Assembly: GCA_029204225.1 (NCBI GenBank)
Contig: CM055109.1
Coordinates: 40,581,797-40,645,796, forward strand
DNA: 64,000 nucleotides
Origin: Diphasiastrum complanatum
Lineage: Eukaryota > Streptophyta > Lycopodiopsida > Lycopodiales > Lycopodiaceae
Direction: 5' to 3'
Part shown: positions 21,285 to 32,028 of the stretch, piece by piece
Layout of the letters: each line of letters starts with the position of its first letter
How positions within the stretch are numbered: the first letter of the stretch is position 1
Position numbers and translations under genes: made by a program
Notes under the pieces: model-generated
Databases searched by the model: none
What the model was told of the DNA's origin: nothing
The model's input: only the letters and a program-made list of their open reading frames with translations

Positions 21285-21918
21285 TGTGAAGGATTTCATA
21301 TCATTCAAGATCCAATCCATGTCCCAAATCTTTGGTTACAATAAGGAGCAAGCCAACAATCCTGCCAATGTAGAAAAATCAGCATCTACATACAAAATGA
21401 GATGCAAACTCTAAGAGATACTGATCAAACATGAACCAAAACATAAAATATGTGTGCTGTTTGTACAATTATAGTACCCTACTATATTTCACATGTGTGA
21501 AACCAAAAATAGCAATAAATGATCATTCTACACACAAGATTGCAAGATAACACCAAGATAGTGCACCAATGAGTAGTAGAATCCAAAGAGAATCATGTAT
21601 AATGATGAAATGAGAGAGAGAAGAGAGAAGATGTGTCTCTCCATGAGTTATAGAGTGTCCAAACCCTATTTGGCCACTTGGCTTTCCCTCCGAAATGTAA
21701 ACCCTACTATTTTTGGGTCTAGATTCAATGTACCCAAAGTTCAAATTTAAATCTCTCTCAAACTCGACTACCAACTTTCCCACACTTTCAAAAAGTGTTT
21801 ATTGAATGTATTTTAAACTAATATAACACCAAAAAGTTTATCTCTAAGTCTAAAATGAGTTTTGGCCTCTTATTGACAATTTACCAATATATGACTAAAC
21901 TAGTTGAAATCTCTCACA
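21285..21918 (-). repeat. R5 3' LTR (634 bp), TATA region deleted
   Basis: Edges TGTGAAGG and CTCTCACA; the adjacent minus-strand polypurine tract is AAGAGGGAG. Relative to the 5' LTR it lacks about 10 bp (CATCCTTTTA) that in the other copy forms the TATA box. It carries TTTCACATGTGTGAAA at 21487-21502. Confidence 0.9.
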
Positions 21919-22008
21919 CTCCCTCTTCAACTAGTTTTGGCATACTTTTGACAATAGAACTTTGATCCAACTTTAGAATGGTCTCCATCCTAAGTATATA
22001 TCTCCTTT

Positions 22009-22661
22009 CTAAGGTTCTAAGTATCTTTCATAATTGATATAGAGAATAGTGTCCAAATTGGATGCTTCACTATCTTTTACATCAATTTTACACATCAAGA
22101 TATAACTAGAACATGAAGAACCAAATAGAATGTGAATGAAATGATTTATCCATGTTTCAAACTTTGAACTCTCTGGAAAATTACAGCAACCAAACAATAA
22201 ATGTGAGTGAAGAATGCTAGTTCAACTCCAACAATAAGATATTGCAAGACAATGTAGCTAGTTTGTCCATATCTTGACAATTTGCACACATCCACATGAA
22301 ATAGCTCAACCATGAGATAGAACAAGTAAAATAAACTCGAACAAAACTTCCTTGCTACTCCTTTGACCTTACTTGAGTCTTCATACACCTGAAAAAATAG
22401 ATCCAAAACATCTTTGACAAATAACCTTCCTTTGATGCTCTTGACTAGCTCCAAATTGCCACCTTTCCTTTTGTGTTGTTGAAGCCCTTTGAGACCAACC
22501 TCTTGATCTTCCTCTTGACCATCAAAGTCATTGAGAAAAATTTGTTTTCTAGATCCATTACTTGCTATAAAATCATGAAGACATCCATCTACTTGCATAG
22601 CATCATCTACACAAGAAGAATCTCCAAAACATGTGAGTAAAGCAAAGTGAGTCGCTTCCAC
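22009..22661 (-). pseudogene. R5 anonymous ORF in place of reverse transcriptase
   Basis: The frame opens in the normal copia linker (GKQVEATHFALLTCFGDSSC) and at AMQVDGC leaves any resemblance to reverse transcriptase. The next ~117 residues align with residues 227-345 of the R6 ORF (GNLELVKSIKG, DLFFQVYEDSS, FYLFYLMVELFHVDVCKLSR). A single frameshift near 22190 leads into a second block also shared with R6: FETWINHFIHILFGSSCSS, then CKIDVKDSEASNLDTILYIN. No catalytic motif is visible. I do not recognise the protein; the frame preservation suggests it was once coding. Confidence 0.7.
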
Positions 22662-23324
22662 TTGCTTACCTTTCTCTTGATCATCAAGATATCAAAGATA
22701 TGAATATCTTCAGACCCGAACCTTTGGAAATACTCCCTCTCAAACATATTATCTAGATCCAACAAGATCTCATCAATGCTTGATCTCTAATTTCCACAAA
22801 GGTTAGTGAAAACAATGTCACCATCATAAATCAAAAGATAGATTCCAAACTTTCCATCCAACATGAAGATGAGTATCAAACCTAATAGATCCAGCCCTCT
22901 TGAGTCCATTAAAAACCTCAATAAGCTCACCAATAAGATCTCCCTTGCCTTGAAGAAATTGCCTCTCGATTTGCTTCATGTAGTCTTCTCCAACCAACCT
23001 TTTGTCATCTCTATCATGAGTGATCAATTCACAATCATAGAATCCTTTGAGTTGATGAAGAGATGTGAGATCCATGCCTTGGATCTTCCCAAGAACCAAT
23101 CTTCCATTGCTCTTTCCTTCATAAGACTCCCTCTTAATGATTGCATCATAAGAAGTAGAAACCTCAAAGACATTAGAAGCCATGAAAAAAATAATTAGTA
23201 CCTTCAACATAAGGGTGATTGAAGTACTCTCTTTTTTCAAACAAGGACTTCTACTCAATGTTTTAGGTAATGAATCATATGATAATGATTCTTCCTCACT
23301 ATCATTCACAATTACATCTTTCAA
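22662..23324 (-). pseudogene. R5 anonymous coding-like region in place of integrase (part 2)
   Basis: A 166-codon frame (22824-23324) with a hydrophobic stretch LMLKVLIIFFMASNV and a charged part (DLTSLHQLKGFYDCELITHD, ERQFLQGKGDLIGELIEVF). It contains neither the D,D-35-E core nor the HHCC finger. It is out of frame with the protease ORF upstream and is followed by stops before the linker at about 22690. Function unknown. Confidence 0.5.
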
Positions 23325-23332
23325 AGTACATC

Positions 23333-24241
23333 CTACTTTGAACTCTTCACATACTTCTCTTCTCCTTGTCCCTCACCAAGTCTCTTGATAGAACCTTTTG
23401 ATCTACTCTCTTTATGAAGATATGTGACTCCACTTGCTAGACAAATGAATTTCTTGGAATCATAACAAAAGAATGTAGAAGAACCACCTCCTTCATGCAT
23501 GCACCTAGCAACATCTTTTTCCATATGATCAAAGAAATCATTAGCAACAATCTTTTCCAAGGAAGAACCTTCACCTCCATTGATGAAGTTAGCTCTTTCC
23601 TTACCTTTTGCATGCTTGCACTTGCCATGAAGAACCATTGAAACACCATCATTATCCTCAAGACTAGCCAAGCTAGCACAAAGATGAACATCTGCAAGAA
23701 GCATATTAGATCTTGACCTAGATTTAGCATAAGAAAGCTTTTTAGACTTTGCATAAGATCCACCAATCTTATTGATGCTAAAAGATAACTTTGGAAAGTT
23801 GAGACCAATCTCCCTTTCCATTCCATCCTTTTTGTTAGCCATAACAGAAGCATCAAGCTTGAAAAGTCTACCTTGTCTATTTCCCCTAGAAACCAAGATT
23901 TCTTCCTTTGTAATGAATAAAGCATCGCCATCAAACTTTACCATGTATCCTTTCTCTATCATTTGACCAACACTTAGCAAATCCTTTGAAAGTGAAGGAA
24001 TGTAAAGAACACCATCAAGTCTTGCTTTTCTATTAGTAGAGAGACAAATAGGAATTGAGCCAATACCTTCAATCACACACTCACCACCATTGGCCATGTG
24101 AATTGCTTTCTTGGCTCCATCACAAGTGACCAAAGAAGTAAAGAACTCCTTGTGACTAGTCATGTGTGAACTAGCTCCACTATCAACCCACCATGAATCT
24201 CTGTCACCTTCACTTGATATTGGACTTGAAAAACACATCAA
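23333..24241 (-). pseudogene. R5 protease fused to anonymous sequence
   Basis: The first ~145 of 302 residues are a copia protease: DSWWVDSGASSHMTSHKEFF (active DSGAS), GECVIEGIGSIPICL, LYIPSLSKDLLSVGQMIEKG, GRLFKLDA. Integrase should follow with LWHKRLGH and CxxC. Instead a weakly reminiscent part (KSKKLSYAKSRSRSN.. VHLC) gives way to unrelated sequence (HGKCKHAKGKERANFINGGE, KFICLASGVTYLHKESRSKG). The fusion is open to 23333. Confidence 0.75.
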
Positions 24242-24259
24242 AAGAGAATCACCACCACC

Positions 24260-24883
24260 TAGATCCTCATCATTAGTAGTAAAGTTGCTTTGCTTGCTAC
24301 CTTTATCGCTTTGCTTTCTTCAAACATTCATTTGCAAAATGCCCTTTGATTCCACAATAAAAGCATTTCAACTTAGACTTATCTTTCTTTCTACCAAAAG
24401 AGGAAGTCTCACCTTGATCTTGCCCTTTAGACCACTTGCCTTTGTCTTTGCCCTTGAACTTGCCTTTGATTAACATAGCCTCCTCTTCACAATGAGATGT
24501 TGATGTAGATCCACCTCCTCTTCATTGAAGCCTATACTCCTCATCCACCAAGATCTCTTGCAAATCCATAATACTTGGCAAAGTCTTTTGAATAGCAAAA
24601 CTTTGAACAAGATTAGCATGATCATCCAACAAGCCATTAAGTACAACTTGAACAAGTTCTACCTCCTTAATGCTTTCATCAATACATGCTATCTCATTAT
24701 TGAATGCTTTAACTCTCAAAACAAAAGCATGAGTATTCTCTTCCTTCTTTTGCAAACTTTGAAAGATTTGCCTCCTAATAGTAAGCACTCTTGATGTAGA
24801 CTTGGATTCATAAAGCTTCTTCAAAGCTTCCCAAGCCTCCAAAGATGATGTGCACTTACCAATTTCCTTGAGAATTTTATTGG
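24260..24883 (-). pseudogene. gag: R5 gag C-terminal half and zinc knuckle
   Basis: Minus strand reads NKILKEIGKCTSSLEAWEAL, LTIRRQIFQSLQKKEENTHA and LVQVVLNGLLDDHANLVQSF, then a CCHC knuckle CFYCGIKGHFANEC near 24353-24312 in another frame. The N-terminal half lies at 30132-30351, on the other side of R6, whose ATTGG duplication marks the split. Confidence 0.9.
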
Positions 24884-25530
24884 TGAAAGATTTCAAATCC
24901 TTAAGATCCAATCTACTTGAATGATCTTTGGTTAGAAAGAGAAATACACTACCAATCTCACCAATGTAGAAAAATCAGCATCTACACACAAATTGAGATG
25001 CAAACACCAATAGAATTTGATCAAACTTGAATGAAATGACTATGTACTTTTGCTTTCCATACAAAACCAGCAAGCTACTGTATTTCACACGTGTGGATCC
25101 AGAAATAACAAATGTAGATCATTCTACACATAGAATTGCAAGCAATCAACAAGATAGTGCACCAATGGATAGTAGAACCCAAGAGAACCATGTATAAGCA
25201 TGAAATGAGATAGAGAAGAGAGAAGATCACTCTCTCCACGAGTTACATCCTTTTATAACAGGTCCAAACCCTATTTGGCCACTTGGCTTTCCCTCCAAAA
25301 TGCTAACCTTACTAATTTTGGGTCTAGATTCAATGTACCCAGCTATTCAAATTGAATCTACTCAAACTCGCATTCTAACTTTCCCACACTTTCAAAAAGT
25401 ATTTATCCAAATGAAATTTTGACTAATAATCTTTGAAAAGTCAACCTCTAAGTCTAAAACAAGTTTTGGCCTCAATATGCCAAATATGAAAATATTGCAA
25501 AATGTGTTGAAACTAGTTGAATCTTTCACA
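24884..25530 (-). repeat. R6 3' LTR (647 bp)
   Basis: Starts TGAAAG (two bases shorter than the other copy's TGTGAAAG) and ends CTTTCACA. A TATA-type CTTTTATA sits at 25250-25257 and the palindrome TTTCACACGTGTGGA at 25083-25097. Confidence 0.92.
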
Positions 25531-27268
25531 CTCCCTCTTCAACTAGTTTTAGCATAGACTTTGATAACACTCCAAGTGAAGTCCTATGCTTCATGAACAA
25601 GTCTTTTCCCAATGCTTTGGTGAAGATATCAGCTACACATTCCCTTGAAGACACATGTTGAAGCTCCACCTCCTTTGCAATGACTCACTCCCTCACAAAA
25701 TGATATTGTATCTCAATATGCTTGCTCCTAGCATAGTTTTTGACCATAGAACTTTGATCCATCATAAGAATGATCTTCTTCTTGAGAATCGACCTCCTTT
25801 CAATGATCATGTAATGCTCAAAATAGAAACAACCATAATTGATATAGAGAATAATGTCCACTTGGGATGCTTCACTATTTCTTACATCAATTTTACATGT
25901 AAAAATGTGACTAGAACATGAAGAATCAATTAGAATGTAAATGAAATGATTCCACCATGCTTCCAACTCTGCACTCTCTAGAAAAATACAGCAAAGAAAT
26001 AATAAATGTGAGTGATCGACTTTTGCTTGCATGTCTCCTCCTTCTTTGTCCTTTGTTGCCATGTATCCACCATGATACTTCATGAATGAGCTTCCATCTC
26101 CATCTTGCCAAAAGATGTCATCAAGCCTTGATGACTTAGCCATGAATGAATGACATAATGAGCCTCCAATAGCTTCATTTCCATCAGCAAAATCAGCCAA
26201 GAATGCATGTACAAATCCAACATCACAACAATGTTCACCAACGTAGCTAGTTTTACCATATCTTGACAATTTGCACACATCCACATGAAAATGCTCAAAC
26301 ATGAGATAGAACAAGTAAAGTAAACTTGAAAAACACTTCCTTGCTGCTCCTTTGGCCTTATTTGAGTCTTCAATATGCTGCAAAAATAGATCCATAACAT
26401 CTTTGCCAATTACCTCTCCTTTGATGCTCTTGACTAGCTCCAAATTGCCAACTTCCCTTTTGACGAGTTGAAGCGCTTTGAGATCAACCTCTTGATCTTC
26501 AACTTGATCATCAAAGTCATTGAACAAACTTTGTTTTCCAGATCCAATACTTGATTTTACAGCAAGATTACATCCATCCACTTGCATAGCTCCATATACA
26601 CAAGAATATCCTCTAAAAGATGTTCCACTCTTCATAAGAGCTTGATACTCCAGATCCATTGCTTGGATCCACTCCTCTTCTTTCCTTGCTTGATCTACAC
26701 TTGTAGGATCATCCAAAGAGGTTAGGAAAGCAACATAATTTCCAGAAACTACTTGCTTACCCTTTTGATCATATGTGAGCCTTGAAGGTACCTGTCTTTC
26801 TCTTGATGTTCTCCTTGGCTTTTGACTTGATGAAGGTCCATCATCACCACCATCGAAAGTAAGATTCTTCTTATCAACATCAAGAATGTTAGATCCATCC
26901 ACTCTACCATCAATCATGATTGAAGACACCTTTGAAATGTTCCCCTCATAAAAAATGACATCTCTACCAACAATCACTTTGTTAGTAGAAGGAACGTAAA
27001 CCTTGTAGGCTTTACTCACCTCACTATATCCAACAAAAATACCTCTTTTTGAAGATGGATCCTCCTTGGTCCTATCATCAAGAGTAATGTTGACATAGAA
27101 TGTGCATCCAAAGGTTCTTAGAAAGTTGACACTCGGCCTCCTCTTGAATAGCATCTCAAAAGGTGTCTTTCCATCCAAAATAGCACTCGGCCACCTATTG
27201 CACAAGAAATTGGCACACAACAAAGCTTGATCCCAAAATGGTTTGTCAAGATTAGCACTTAACCTCAT
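25531..27268 (-). CDS. R6 ORF: integrase C-terminus - anonymous domain - RNase H tail
   Basis: A 527-codon frame (25685-27268). Residues 1-200 are copia integrase C-terminus and linker (GKTPFEMLFKRRPSVNFLRT, RRTSRERQVPSRLTYDQKGK). Residues 198-214 begin a normal RT (EEWIQAMDLEYQALMKS). At about 216 the sequence switches to an anonymous segment (to about 503) with GNLELVKSIKG, FEHFHVDVCKLSRYGK, GDGSSFMKYHGGY, NHFIYILIDSSCSSHIF and SEASQVDIILYIN. At DQSSMVKNYARSKHIEIQYHFVRE it returns in frame to the RNase H end; after one stop the tail continues to the polypurine tract. No YVDD or RNase H catalytic Asp is present. Two blocks are shared with R5. The segment starts with a linker-like SCVYGAMQVDGC, as in R5, suggesting transfer from an R5-like element. 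Confidence 0.82.
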
Positions 27269-27784
27269 AGCTTTGGCACTTTCTCATAAAGTCCTATTCT
27301 TTCTTTCAGCCACTCCATTTTGTTGTGGGGTCCTTGATGCTGTATACTCCCTCTTGATCCCATGCTCATCACAAAAGGCCTTGAACTTGTTAGATATGTA
27401 CTCACCACCATTGTCACCTCTCAAGCACTTGATCTTTGTGAAAAATTGGTTCTCCCTTGAATTCTTGAGCTTGACAAAGACATCATACACTTCATCATTG
27501 CTCTTTAGTAAATAGATCCAACAAAATCTACTCAAATCATCAATGAATGTTACATACATCTTAGCTCCACTATTGCTAATTGTAGTAAATCCATGAATAT
27601 CCGAATGTACAAGTTGAAAAGACTTTGTAGATCTAGAATTAGATCTAGTATAAGGTAGTCTATGTGACTTAGACAAAGCACAAGACTCACAAGCATGCTT
27701 GTCATTACTTAAGGAACTTGGAAGACCAATCACAACCTTCTTCCTTGCCATTACCTCCAATGACTTGAAGTTGAGGTGTCCCAT
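27269..27784 (-). CDS. R6 integrase zinc finger and catalytic core
   Basis: Reads GHLNFKSLEV, CESCALSKSHRLPY (zinc-binding Cys pair), LVHSDIHGF (first Asp), FIDDLSRFCW, LRGDNGGEYISNKF (second Asp) and NGVAERKNRTL (Glu), so all three catalytic residues are present. A single TGA (in the NRTLCES motif, Cys position) separates it from the next ORF in the same frame. It overlaps the preceding gag-protease ORF by a frame change at 27751-27784. Confidence 0.92.
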
Positions 27785-29007
27785 CCTTTTGTGCCAAACC
27801 TTTTGAATAGAACTGTGCTCCCTTGAAACACATCCAACTTGGTTAGCAATAACAAAGCATCTAGATCGAACAACTTCCCTTGCCTTTTACCTTTTCCAAT
27901 CAAGACATCCTTCCTTTTGATCAAACAAGCATCTCCATCAAACTCCTCCTTGAGGCCCTTACTTAGCATTTGACTCACACTAAGCAAATTCTTGGTCATA
28001 GACGGAATAGACAAGACATCCTCCAAATGAACATTCCTATTTTTAGAGAGAGAAATAGGAATTGTGCCAATCCCTTTGATTGCACACTCACCATCATTGG
28101 CCATGTAGATTACCCTCTTGTCATCTCCATATGCCAACAAAGAAGTGAAGCACTCTTTGTGAAAGGTCCCCCAAGGATCTAGATCTCCATCATTAGCAAG
28201 CATACATGAAGACATCACAAAAGCATCATCATTTGTATCTTGAACATCCAAACCATCCTCATCAAGAGTAAGATTACCTTGCTTGTCTCCTTGATCTCTT
28301 TTCTTCTTGTAGCACTCACTTGCAAAGTGTCCTTTGATGCCACAATAGAAGCACTTGATCTTTGATCTATCCTTCTTTTTGCCACTTGAAGAAGCATCCA
28401 CTTGATCTTGCCCTTTAGACCACTTACTTTTGGTTTTGCCCTTGAATTTGCCCTTTGTGAACATAGCATCCTCTTGAAGTGTCGATGTAGATCCACCTCT
28501 TGCTTGAAGCCTATATTTCTCATTGATCAAGATCTCTTGAAGATCCATCAAACTTGGCAAAGTCTTTTGAATAGCAATACTTTGAACAATGTTAGCATGA
28601 GCATTCAACAAGCCATTAAGAATTACTTGAATAAGCTCTCCTTCCTTAATGCTTTCATCTATGCAAGCTAACTCATCATTCATTGCTTTCATTCTCAAAA
28701 AAAAAGTACTTGGACTTTCTTCATTCTTTTTCAAACAAGAAAAGATTTGCCTTCTTAGAGTTAACACTCTAGAAGTAGACTTGGATTTATAAAGCTTCTT
28801 CAATAAATTCCAAGCTTCCAAAGATGATGTGCACTTACCAACTTCCTTGAGAAGTTCATTGGTAGCATTCATCTTTATCATGTGTAGATCCTTCTTGGCC
28901 CTCTTGTCATACTTCACTTGATCTCGTTTTGTTGCTGGTCTCTCCTCCAAACCTACAACAATATCCAAAACATCATTAATCTCAAGAAGTAAATTCTCTT
29001 CTAGCAC
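27751..29007 (-). pseudogene. gag: R6 gag-protease, N-terminus and protease active site missing
   Basis: 418 open codons: capsid (RDQVKYDKRAKKDLHMIKMN, LVQ-like IQVILNGLLNAHANIVQSI), a CCHC knuckle CFYCGIKGHFASEC near residue 220, then protease flap sequence (GECAIKGIGTIPISL, IPSMTKNLLSVSQML). Where R5 has WWVDSGASSHMTSHKEFF, R6 has DPWGTFHKECFTS: the DSGAS loop is deleted in frame. The usual gag start (MATSGGFMLESN.. in R5) is also missing; the first ATG lies inside the capsid. Confidence 0.9.
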
Positions 29008-29469
29008 TTATCCAAGCATATTAACACATAGAATCATGGAATCTTGATCAACCTATGATCTACCCTCAATCTAATGACTTTTTTCACTTCCTAAGATTGA
29101 AACACACTCAAATGAAGTCCAAAAACCTCACTATCTAGAGATCCAATCAAAATTAGAGTTTTGACAAAATCACAAAAAATTGAGTATTCCAAATCTACAT
29201 GCAAATGCTGAAAATTTGATATGCAATCTATAAACCACCGCTTAGGCTGATCCAATGATCCAAAAATCAGCCAAATCCAGTATGTGAATTCAAAAATTGG
29301 AATTGAACAAGTATATTGACCTATTTAGTGTTTTGATCTACAGAAGATCCAATCTACAAAAGCAAAAAATCCGATTTTGGTGTAGAATCCTCTCTAGCAG
29401 GCTCTAGACTTGATATCTTCACCAAATCATTGATAGATCTGATTTTCTCCTTCATAACCTGAAACACAA

Positions 29470-29481
29470 GCTCTGATACCA
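29470..29481 (-). other. R6 primer-binding site
   Basis: Minus strand TGGTATCAGAGC directly after the 5' LTR end. Confidence 0.95.
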
Positions 29482-30131
29482 TGTGAAAGATTTCAGATCT
29501 TTAAGATCTAATCTACTTGAATGATCTTTGGTTAGAACGAGAAATACACTACCAATCTCACCAATGTAGAAAAATCAGCATCTACACACAAATTGAGATG
29601 CAAACACCAATAGAACTTCATCAAACTTAAATGAAATGATTATGTACTATTGATTTCCGTAAAAAACCAGCAAGCTACTGTATTTCACACGTGTGGATCC
29701 AAAAATAACAAATATGGATCATTCTACACATAGAATTTCAAGCAATCACCAAGACAGTGCACCAATGGATAGTAGAACTCAAGAGAACCATGTATAAGCA
29801 TGAAATGAGATAGAGAAGAGAGAAGATCACTCTCTCCACAAGTTACACCCTTTTATAACAGGTCCAAACCCTATTTGGCCACTTGGCTTTCCCTCCAAAA
29901 TGCTAACCCTACCAATTTTGGGTCTAGATTCAATGTACCCAACTTATTCAAATTGAATCTACTCAAACTCGCATTCTAACTTTCCCACACTTTCAAAAAG
30001 TGTTTATTCAAATGAAATTTAGACTAATGAACTTTGAAAAGTCAACCTCTAGGTCTAAAACAAGTTTTGTTCTCAATATGCCAAATATGAAAATATTGCA
30101 ACATGTGATGAAACTAGTTGAATCTTTCACA
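29482..30131 (-). repeat. R6 5' LTR (650 bp)
   Basis: Edges TGTGAAAG and TTTCACA. TATA-type CTTTTATA at 29850-29857 (minus TATAAAAG), with the palindrome variant TTTCACACGTGTGGA at 29683-29697, about 160 bp downstream in the direction of transcription. Confidence 0.93.
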
Positions 30132-30351
30132 ATTGGTAACATTCATCTTAATCATGTGTAGAGCTTTCTTTGCTCTCTTGTCATACCTCACTTGATCTTG
30201 AGGTGCTTGAGGCCTCTCCTCCACACTTGCAACAATCTCCATCAACTCATTCATCTCCAATAAGGACTCCATCCTCACCTTCCAAGTAGAATAGTTGATT
30301 GAGGTAAGCCTATCATTGCTCTCCAACATAAAGCCTCCACTTGTAGCCATG
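30132..30351 (-). pseudogene. gag: R5 gag N-terminal half
   Basis: Starts at ATG 30351 with MATSGGFMLESNDRLTSINY, then STWKVRMESLLEMNELMEIV and KKALHMIKMNVTN, where R6 interrupts it. The chosen start matches other gag starts in the window; the in-frame upstream codons to 30416 look like leader. Confidence 0.9.
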
Positions 30352-30952
30352 TTGAAGTGACCTGATCTTCTTCTTTCAACCTGTTCCAATGCACAAAGCA
30401 CTCTCTTTAATGTCAAAAAATGAACTCAAGAAGAAATCACAAAGATATGGAACCTCTCAAATCTCTTCTAGCACTTCTAACTAGAAAATCAACACATAGA
30501 ATAGTGAAATCTTGATCAACCTAGGATCTATCCTCGATCTAATGATTCTTGCCACTTCCCAAGATTGAAACACACTCAAATGAAGTTTAGTAACCTCACA
30601 AACCAAATATCCAATCAAAATTAGGGTTTTGACAAAATCACAAAAAATTGAATATCTCAAATTCTACATGCAATTTTTAGAAACTTGATATATCTTCTTG
30701 TAGCTTCATTAGAGGCTTTTCTAATGCACCAAAAATCATCTAAATCTAGTAAACCAAGTGTGAAATCAGAATCTATCAAGTATATAACCCTATATTAAGT
30801 TTTGACCTACAAAAGATCAATTCTACACATGCAAAAATGCTCATTTTTTAGTAGAACTCAATCTAGCATGCTCTAGCATTGGTAACTCCTCCAAATCCTT
30901 GCTAAAGATGGCTGATCCTTTAATAACCTGAGACACAAGAGCTCTGATCCCA
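30352..30952 (-). other. R5 leader and degenerate primer site
   Basis: Untranslated leader of about 590 bp. The primer site at 30941-30952 reads TGGGATCAGAGC, one base off the initiator tRNA-Met complement. Confidence 0.8.
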
Positions 30953-31606
30953 TATGAAGGATTTTAGATCATTCAAGATCCAATCCGTGTCCCAAATCTT
31001 TGGTTACAATAAGGAGCACACCAACAATCCTGCCAATGTAGAAAAATCAGCATCTACATACAAAATGAGATGCAAACTCTAAGAGATACTGATCAAACAT
31101 GAACCAAAACATAAAATATGTTTTCTTTCCATACAATTATAGTACCCTACTGTATTTCACACGTGTGAAACCGAAAATAGCAATAAATGATCATTCTACA
31201 CACAAGATTGCAAGATAACACCAAGATAGTGCACCAATGAGTAGTAGAACTCAAAGAGAACTATGTATAATGATGAAATGAGAGAGATAAGAGAGAAGAT
31301 GTGTCTCTCCATGAGTTACATCCTTTTATAGAGTGTCCAAACCCTATTTGGCCACTTGGCTTTCCCTCCAAAATGTAAACCCTACTATTTTTGGGACTAG
31401 ATTCAATGTACCCAAAGTTCAAATTTGAATCTCTCTCAAAGTTGACTACCAACTTTCCCACACTTTCAAAAAGTGTTTATTGAATGTATTTTAAACTAAT
31501 ACAACTTCAAAAAGTTTATCTCTAGGTCTAAAATGAGTTTTGGCCTCATATTGACAATTTACCAAAATATGACTAAACTAGACTAAACTTGTTGAAATCT
31601 CTCACA
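30953..31606 (-). repeat. R5 5' LTR (654 bp)
   Basis: Carries the perfect 16-bp palindrome TTTCACACGTGTGAAA at 31155-31170 and a TATA box (CTTTTATA at 31323-31330, minus TATAAAAG) 160 bp upstream of it in the transcription direction. A 10-bp duplication (GACTAAACTA) sits near its outer end. The terminal TG is mutated to TA at 30953. Confidence 0.92.
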
Positions 31607-31650
31607 CGAAATGCCCTGAACAAACATAGTTTCTTACCTCAAATGAGACC

Positions 31651-31745
31651 TTGAACAAGATTGAGAACTCCAAGAACTCCGTGAAAGCACTCCAAGAACT
31701 CCAAGAAATCCGTGAAAGCACTCCAAGAACTCCGAGAATCCAAAA
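31651..31745. repeat. Short tandem repeat, unit about 30-36 bp
   Basis: Repeats of AACTCCAAGAACTCCGTGAA and AGCACTCCAAGAACTCC in about three imperfect units. A small ORF spans it, but the repeat alone explains its regular composition. Confidence 0.85.
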
Positions 31746-31838
31746 GATTCAAGATTTCAGTTTAGGGTGTCAATTTACACTACGCCTCAAAAAATGTGCT
31801 CAAAAAACAAATCGACTCCATGATGGACCTTGTTTCAA

Positions 31839-31928
31839 GACATCCCCTTAGGCACCATGAGGACATCCCCTTAGGCACCATGAAGACGTCCCCTTAGGCA
31901 CATGGGCACATCCCCTTAGGCACATGGG
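31839..31928. repeat. Minisatellite, four 21-23 bp units
   Basis: Four consecutive units of GACATCCCCTTAGGCACCAT type. A further unit lies near 32270-32300, and inverted units near 32350 and 32437-32460. Confidence 0.93.
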
Positions 31929-32028
31929 ACAACTCCCATATCTATAAATAGGCAACTTTAGAAACCTTATCTACAGGCACTTAACTATATATATTTGATA
32001 CTGCAAAATGAATCGGGGATGGACCTTA

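Larger units (their letters stand above)
24884..30131 (-). mobile_element. R6, non-autonomous copia with RT replaced in frame, nested in R5 gag
   Basis: Minus-strand element (5248 bp) with LTRs 24884-25530 and 29482-30131, primer site 29470-29481 and polypurine tract AAGAGGGAG. The repeat ATTGG occurs at 24879-24883 and 30132-30136 and the R5 gag frame resumes across it. It retains gag, a protease lacking its active site, and a nearly intact integrase. Reverse transcriptase and most of RNase H are replaced by ~285 codons of anonymous sequence, after which the RNase H tail resumes. R6 would need RT and protease from another element to move. Confidence 0.93.
21285..31606 (-). mobile_element. 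R5, non-autonomous copia with integrase and RT regions replaced (carries R6)
   Basis: Minus-strand element with LTRs at 21285-21918 (3') and 30953-31606 (5'), a mutated primer site, gag and protease. R6 (24884-30131) is inserted in gag, so R5 itself is about 5.1 kb. After protease there is no recognisable integrase core, reverse transcriptase YVDD or RNase H. Instead about 1.8 kb of coding-like sequence (22009-23800) includes a block shared with R6. Only the integrase/RT linker phrase and the last codons before the polypurine tract (KLVEEGV) remain copia-like. The outer flanks (CAAAA and CGAAA) are an imperfect duplication inside a host tandem repeat of about 34 bp (GGAACGAAATGCCCT type). Confidence 0.88.

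Noticed and set aside
22824-23324. Reading the R5 integrase-position ORF as a degenerate integrase
   Set aside because: I could find no D,D-35-E or HHCC arrangement; only a weak likeness exists near 23750 (KSRSRSN..VHLC), too little to call.
31839-31928. Regular 23-bp units as a CRISPR array
   Set aside because: Units are contiguous with no spacers, and the context is a plant genome.
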